Of a stretch of 64,000 nt of DNA, positions 61,543 to 64,000 are shown one piece after another. The stretch comes from Paenibacillaceae bacterium GAS479 (GTDB lineage: Bacteria; Bacillota; Bacilli; Paenibacillales; Paenibacillaceae): NCBI GenBank assembly GCA_900105225.1, contig LT629764.1, positions 1,293,501 to 1,357,500 of the forward strand. The letters are read 5' to 3'. A program made the position numbers and the translations under genes. Positions within the stretch are counted from its first letter, which is position 1. Each line of letters starts with the position of its first letter. The notes beneath the pieces were generated by a model that saw nothing but the letters and a program-made list of their open reading frames with translations, was not told where the DNA came from and ran no database searches.

Positions 61543-61932
61543 CTAAATCCGCTCCACCACAGAAAAGGCTGAAGCCAGCCCTTTCTCGTGGGTGATCGTA
61601 ATATGGACGACGATAAGCTCGTCTAGTCCGAGCGCCTGCCGAGCGTGCTCGGATAGCTCGCATATCGGACGTCCCGAGTCGCCGCGCAGCACGGCGATGT
61701 CGCGGAAGCCCGCGCTGGCGCCGATGCCGCAGCCAAGCGCCTTGGCTACCGCTTCCTTGGCCGCGAAACGGCCCGCGACAAACTCCGTCAATCGGCGGCC
61801 CTCCAGCGGCGCCGCGAGCAATTGCTCACGATCCGTCAGGATGCGCTCGCAGAAACGCCCGCCCGTCTCACGGGCGAGCAGCTTCTCGACCCTGTCGATC
61901 TCGCATAAGTCATGTCCGATACCGACAATCAA
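61543..61932 (-). CDS. acpS: Holo-[acyl-carrier-protein] synthase
   Basis: A 129-residue phosphopantetheinyl transferase that attaches 4'-phosphopantetheine from CoA to acyl carrier protein. GIGHDLCEI (Asp at residue 8 binds Mg) and RFAAKEAVAKAL (catalytic Glu) are intact. Translation starts at TTG, with AGGAGG nine bases ahead; no ATG or GTG is available in frame near it. The ribosome site lies in the last, diverged unit of a 19-bp tandem repeat. In many Bacillota acpS is followed by a NAD(P)H-hydrate epimerase or alr gene; here it is not. Confidence 0.95.
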   Translation of the reverse strand: MIVGIGHDLCEIDRVEKLLARETGGRFCERILTDREQLLAAPLEGRRLTEFVAGRFAAKEAVAKALGCGIGASAGFRDIAVLRGDSGRPICELSEHARQALGLDELIVVHITITHEKGLASAFSVVERI

Positions 61933-61934
61933 CA

Positions 61935-62060
61935 GCGGTTCCTCCTGCTTGTAGCTTTATCTTCTGCTTGTAGCTTTATCTTCTGCTTGTAGCTTTATCT
62001 CCCAGCTTGTATCTCCAGCTTGCAGCACTTCTGCTTGTAACTTTAATCCCCAGCTTGTAC
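61935..62060 (-). repeat. 19-bp tandem repeat upstream of acpS
   Basis: On the minus strand GCTACAAGCAGAAGATAAA occurs two to three times in tandem, with several looser AAGCTGGGAGATAAA-like copies before it. The last unit becomes GCTACAAGCAGGAGGAACC and thus carries the acpS Shine-Dalgarno. Confidence 0.85.
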
Positions 62061-62100
62061 TGCTTGCGGCTCGCTCTGTCTCCCAACGGGAGCAGATCAA

Positions 62101-62910
62101 TTAAATTCCAGGAATCGGAGAACGTTTATGGTGAGTTTTCTGGTATTGCTTCTCCAGCAGTTCTCTTGCTTCGGTTGGAATTTCGCGGCCTTCAAGATAT
62201 GCGCTGTTGTCATCGTATTTGATGCCAAGCTCGGTTTCATCTGTCTGACCTTCCCACAGACCAGCGGTAGGTGCTTTCTCCTGTACGCTGAGCGGAACGC
62301 CGAGCGCAGCAGCCAGTTGGCGCACCTGATGTTTGTTCAGCGTGCTGAGAGGCGTAATGTCGACCGCTCCATCGCCCCATTTTGTATAAAAGCCCGTAAT
62401 GGCTTCAGAAGCATGATCCGTTCCAACAACGAGCAAGTTCAACTCACCGGCAAGCGCATATTGAGTAACCATACGCGTTCTCGCTTTGATATTGCCCTTG
62501 ACGCCACGATTGATATGGCGCGACATGCCGATTCCTTTAAGGCTGTGTTCAACCTCCAAGGCGATTTCGTCAACCGCTTCCGCGATATTCGTCTCCACGC
62601 GATGAGTCAATTGGAATGCATCCGCAACCTCATAGCTGTGGGAAATATCAGACTGCTCCGCATACGGCTGGAACACCCCAAGCGTAATATACTCGCGTCC
62701 CGTCTCCTGCGACAGCTCGTCCGTCGCACGTTTGCAGAGACCGGCTGCAACGGCGCTATCGATGCCGCCGCTGATAGCGATCAGAAGTCCGGAAGCACCG
62801 GCGCCGACAACGTATTCTTTCAGGAAATCCACCCGGCGGCGGATCTCCTGCTCAGGGTCGATGCTCGGCTTGACGCCTAGCGCGGCAATTATCTCCTGCT
62901 GAAGACTCAT
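62101..62910 (-). CDS. nadE: NAD+ synthetase, ammonia-dependent
   Basis: A 269-residue enzyme that amidates nicotinic acid adenine dinucleotide with ammonia and ATP. The PP-loop ISGGIDSAVAAGL, VVGTDHASEAITGFYTKWGDGAVDI (landmark only) and the C-terminal HKRSPIP motif match B. subtilis NadE. No glutaminase domain is present. ATG 62910 is chosen because GGAGG lies 9 bases upstream. It lies 34 bases after the bacilliredoxin gene, probably in one transcript. Confidence 0.95.
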   Translation of the reverse strand: MSLQQEIIAALGVKPSIDPEQEIRRRVDFLKEYVVGAGASGLLIAISGGIDSAVAAGLCKRATDELSQETGREYITLGVFQPYAEQSDISHSYEVADAFQLTHRVETNIAEAVDEIALEVEHSLKGIGMSRHINRGVKGNIKARTRMVTQYALAGELNLLVVGTDHASEAITGFYTKWGDGAVDITPLSTLNKHQVRQLAAALGVPLSVQEKAPTAGLWEGQTDETELGIKYDDNSAYLEGREIPTEARELLEKQYQKTHHKRSPIPGI

Positions 62911-62944
62911 GGCTCTTTCCTCCATTTGCGTAAGGTGCTAAAAG

Positions 62945-63379
62945 TTAGCGGCAGAAACGGTCAAAAGCATTGGTCAGATCAGCGGCAATTTCCTCCGCCG
63001 AGCGATTCTCGATTTGGTGGCGCTCGATGAAGTGTACCAGCTCGCCGTCTTTCATCAACGCGATGGAAGGTGAAGAAGGTGGGTAAGGAGCAAACAGCTC
63101 TCTTGCTTTTGCTGTAGCTTCCTTGTCTTGACCTGCAAAAACGGTAAACAAATGATCAGGCGTAATATCATGATCAAGCGCCTGAGCCACGCCTGGACGG
63201 CATTGGCCAGCTGCGCAGCCGCATACGGAGTTAACAACGACAAGCGCGGTTCCTTTAGCGGAAGGCAGCTTCTCCTCTACTTCCTCTGGAGTGCGAAGCT
63301 CCTGGATACCAAGACGGGTCAGATCATCCCTCATTGGTTGCACCATATCAAACATGTATCGTTCAAAAGACATCGACAT
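62945..63379 (-). CDS. Bacilliredoxin (BrxA/BrxB family)
   Basis: A 144-residue thioredoxin-like protein that removes bacillithiol from mixed disulfides. The active-site CGC triplet (residues 53-55 in VNSVCGCAAGQCRPG) is the family hallmark. The start has AAAGGTGTGG ahead. A minus-strand GGTATAAT (63418-63425) with a weak -35 TTTCCC 17 bases upstream is a likely promoter. It is followed by nadE. Confidence 0.94.
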   Translation of the reverse strand: MSMSFERYMFDMVQPMRDDLTRLGIQELRTPEEVEEKLPSAKGTALVVVNSVCGCAAGQCRPGVAQALDHDITPDHLFTVFAGQDKEATAKARELFAPYPPSSPSIALMKDGELVHFIERHQIENRSAEEIAADLTNAFDRFCR

Positions 63380-63470
63380 TTATTACCACACCTTTCGGGG
63401 ATTTTAACATTTCCCCGTTATTATACCCGATCTGCCAGCGTTGGGAAATGTCCCGTCATATGGCATATAC

Positions 63471-63506
63471 AAAAGCCGCCTCTTCACCATGAAGGGAAGG
63501 GCGGCA
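63471..63506 (-). terminator. Terminator of the 41-residue gene
   Basis: On the minus strand GCCGCCCTTC pairs with GAAGAGGCGGC (one bulge) and is followed by TTTTG. It separates the small gene from the bacilliredoxin promoter. Confidence 0.8.
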
Positions 63507-63551
63507 TTTACCGGGCAGATCATGCCGCAGGTGAGGATCAGCAGCCTTAGG

Positions 63552-63677
63552 TCAGATCGAAGGACGATTCGGCCCGTCCAGCTTTTTGTCAAAGCCGGGA
63601 GCTTCAGGAGCTTTACCTTTGCCCGCTTGCTTGTTTTGTTGCTGCTGTTCTTTGGATTCATTGCTGGATTTGGCCAT
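63552..63677 (-). CDS. 41-residue hydrophilic protein, conserved-looking
   Basis: Too short for routine detection, but supported by AGGAG 11 bases before the ATG and a terminator just after the stop. The sequence opens MAKSSNESKEQQQQNKQ and ends FDKKLDGPNRPSI. It is Lys/Gln-rich, without Cys or membrane span. Small spore-associated or stress proteins of Bacillota often have such composition and a LDGPNRPS-like ending, but I cannot assign a family. It lies between the bacilliredoxin gene and a histidine kinase, all on the minus strand. Confidence 0.7.
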   Translation of the reverse strand: MAKSSNESKEQQQQNKQAGKGKAPEAPGFDKKLDGPNRPSI

Positions 63678-63756
63678 TATGCTGTCAGCTCCTGTCTAAT
63701 GTACACGTCCGGGCTGGCCGGCCGTTTCCCTGCTAGTATGCCGCAGAGAATGCGAA

Positions 63757-64000
63757 CTATGCCGTTACCGAGTCTTCTTGTGTATTAGGCAAGTTGAAAA
63801 TGACTCTAAATAATGTGCCTTCCCCCGGATTGGTCTGCACGTCGATCCTGCCGTTATGCCGCTCCGCAATACTTAGACATAAGGGCAGCCCTAAACCGGT
63901 GCCGCGCGCCTTGGTTGTATAAAAAGGCTCAAACAGCCTTGCCAACTTGTCCGCTGGTATGCCATCGCCAGTATCCTCCACCCGTAGTTCAACACTTGCA
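63757..64000 (-). CDS. Sensor histidine kinase, C-terminal part
   Basis: The frame is open to the window edge, so this is only the last 81 residues or so. It covers the GHKL ATPase subdomain: EDTGDGIPADKLARLFEPFYTTK (G1 and F boxes; landmark) and GTGLGLPLCLSIAERHNG (G2 box), ending with GTLFRVIFNLP. Such kinases with FEPFYTTK/GTGLGL are of the NtrB/KinA-like type common among Bacillota sporulation and stress kinases. The sensor and dimerisation parts are outside the window. Confidence 0.93.
   Translation of the reverse strand, partial: ASVELRVEDTGDGIPADKLARLFEPFYTTKARGTGLGLPLCLSIAERHNGRIDVQTNPGEGTLFRVIFNLPNTQEDSVTA

Overview
The window looks like chromosome of a spore-forming, moderately GC-rich member of the Bacillota, most probably Paenibacillus or a close relative. 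This is inferred from gene content (a GerA-type germinant-receptor operon, a SpoIIM-family protein, a CGC bacilliredoxin, a Bacillota-type sugar-catabolic repertoire), from strong AGGAGG-type ribosome binding sites, and from occasional GTG/TTG starts. No rRNA, tRNA, CRISPR array or prophage was seen. The only intact mobile element found is one IS3-family insertion sequence.

Layout. 1-7.6 kb: end of a GH13 amylase-type enzyme, a LacI regulator, a MATE exporter, a metallophosphoesterase and a two-gene ABC exporter. 7.7-14.2 kb: a 33-repeat HAEG beta-roll protein with a Peptidase_G2 autocleavage domain, divergent from a four-gene ger operon in the order A-C-D-B. 14.2-25.1 kb: GH42 beta-galactosidase, ABC-F ATPase, an unknown membrane-anchored protein, an SDR/Gfo-Idh pair, an MBL-fold hydrolase with a repeat-filled insertion, a CvfC/YpgR-like HEAT protein and a secreted transglutaminase-like protein. 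25.2-27.8 kb: a 17-unit 51-bp tandem array, the IS3 element abutting it, and a long imperfect hairpin element. 27.8-34.8 kb: a seven-gene MoxR/DUF58/DUF4350/DUF4129/SpoIIM/RDD membrane operon. 35-39.5 kb: a slipin, two tandem WYL regulators and a heptad-repeat coiled-coil protein.

39.5-46.4 kb holds the most coherent metabolic story. Five tightly coupled genes encode a plant-type L-galactose dehydrogenase homologue, a COG3618 lactonase, a zinc dehydrogenase, a tagaturonate reductase (UxaB) and an altronate dehydratase (UxaA), with a divergent AraC regulator. Together they can convert L-galactose through L-galactonate, tagaturonate and altronate to 2-keto-3-deoxygluconate. A KDPG aldolase lies about 12 kb further on; KDG kinase is not in the window.

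46.5-51.6 kb: a MurG paralogue coupled to a PseB/CapD-like sugar-nucleotide dehydratase, then a phytanoyl-CoA-dioxygenase-family hydroxylase overlapping an NHL beta-propeller gene that resembles the amidating lyase (PAL) fold, with a divergent AraC gene. 51.8-64 kb: glpK-glpD, a DUF418 membrane protein, mutY-eda, an AraC regulator, a lipoprotein cytochrome c, a repeat-rich intergenic region, acpS, a bacilliredoxin-nadE pair, a 41-residue conserved-looking protein and the end of a histidine kinase.

A recurring theme is short-unit expansion. In-frame repeats sit in loops or tails of otherwise ordinary enzymes (MBL hydrolase, MutY, GlpD, transglutaminase protein, coiled-coil protein), and several intergenic regions carry tandem or inverted repeats.
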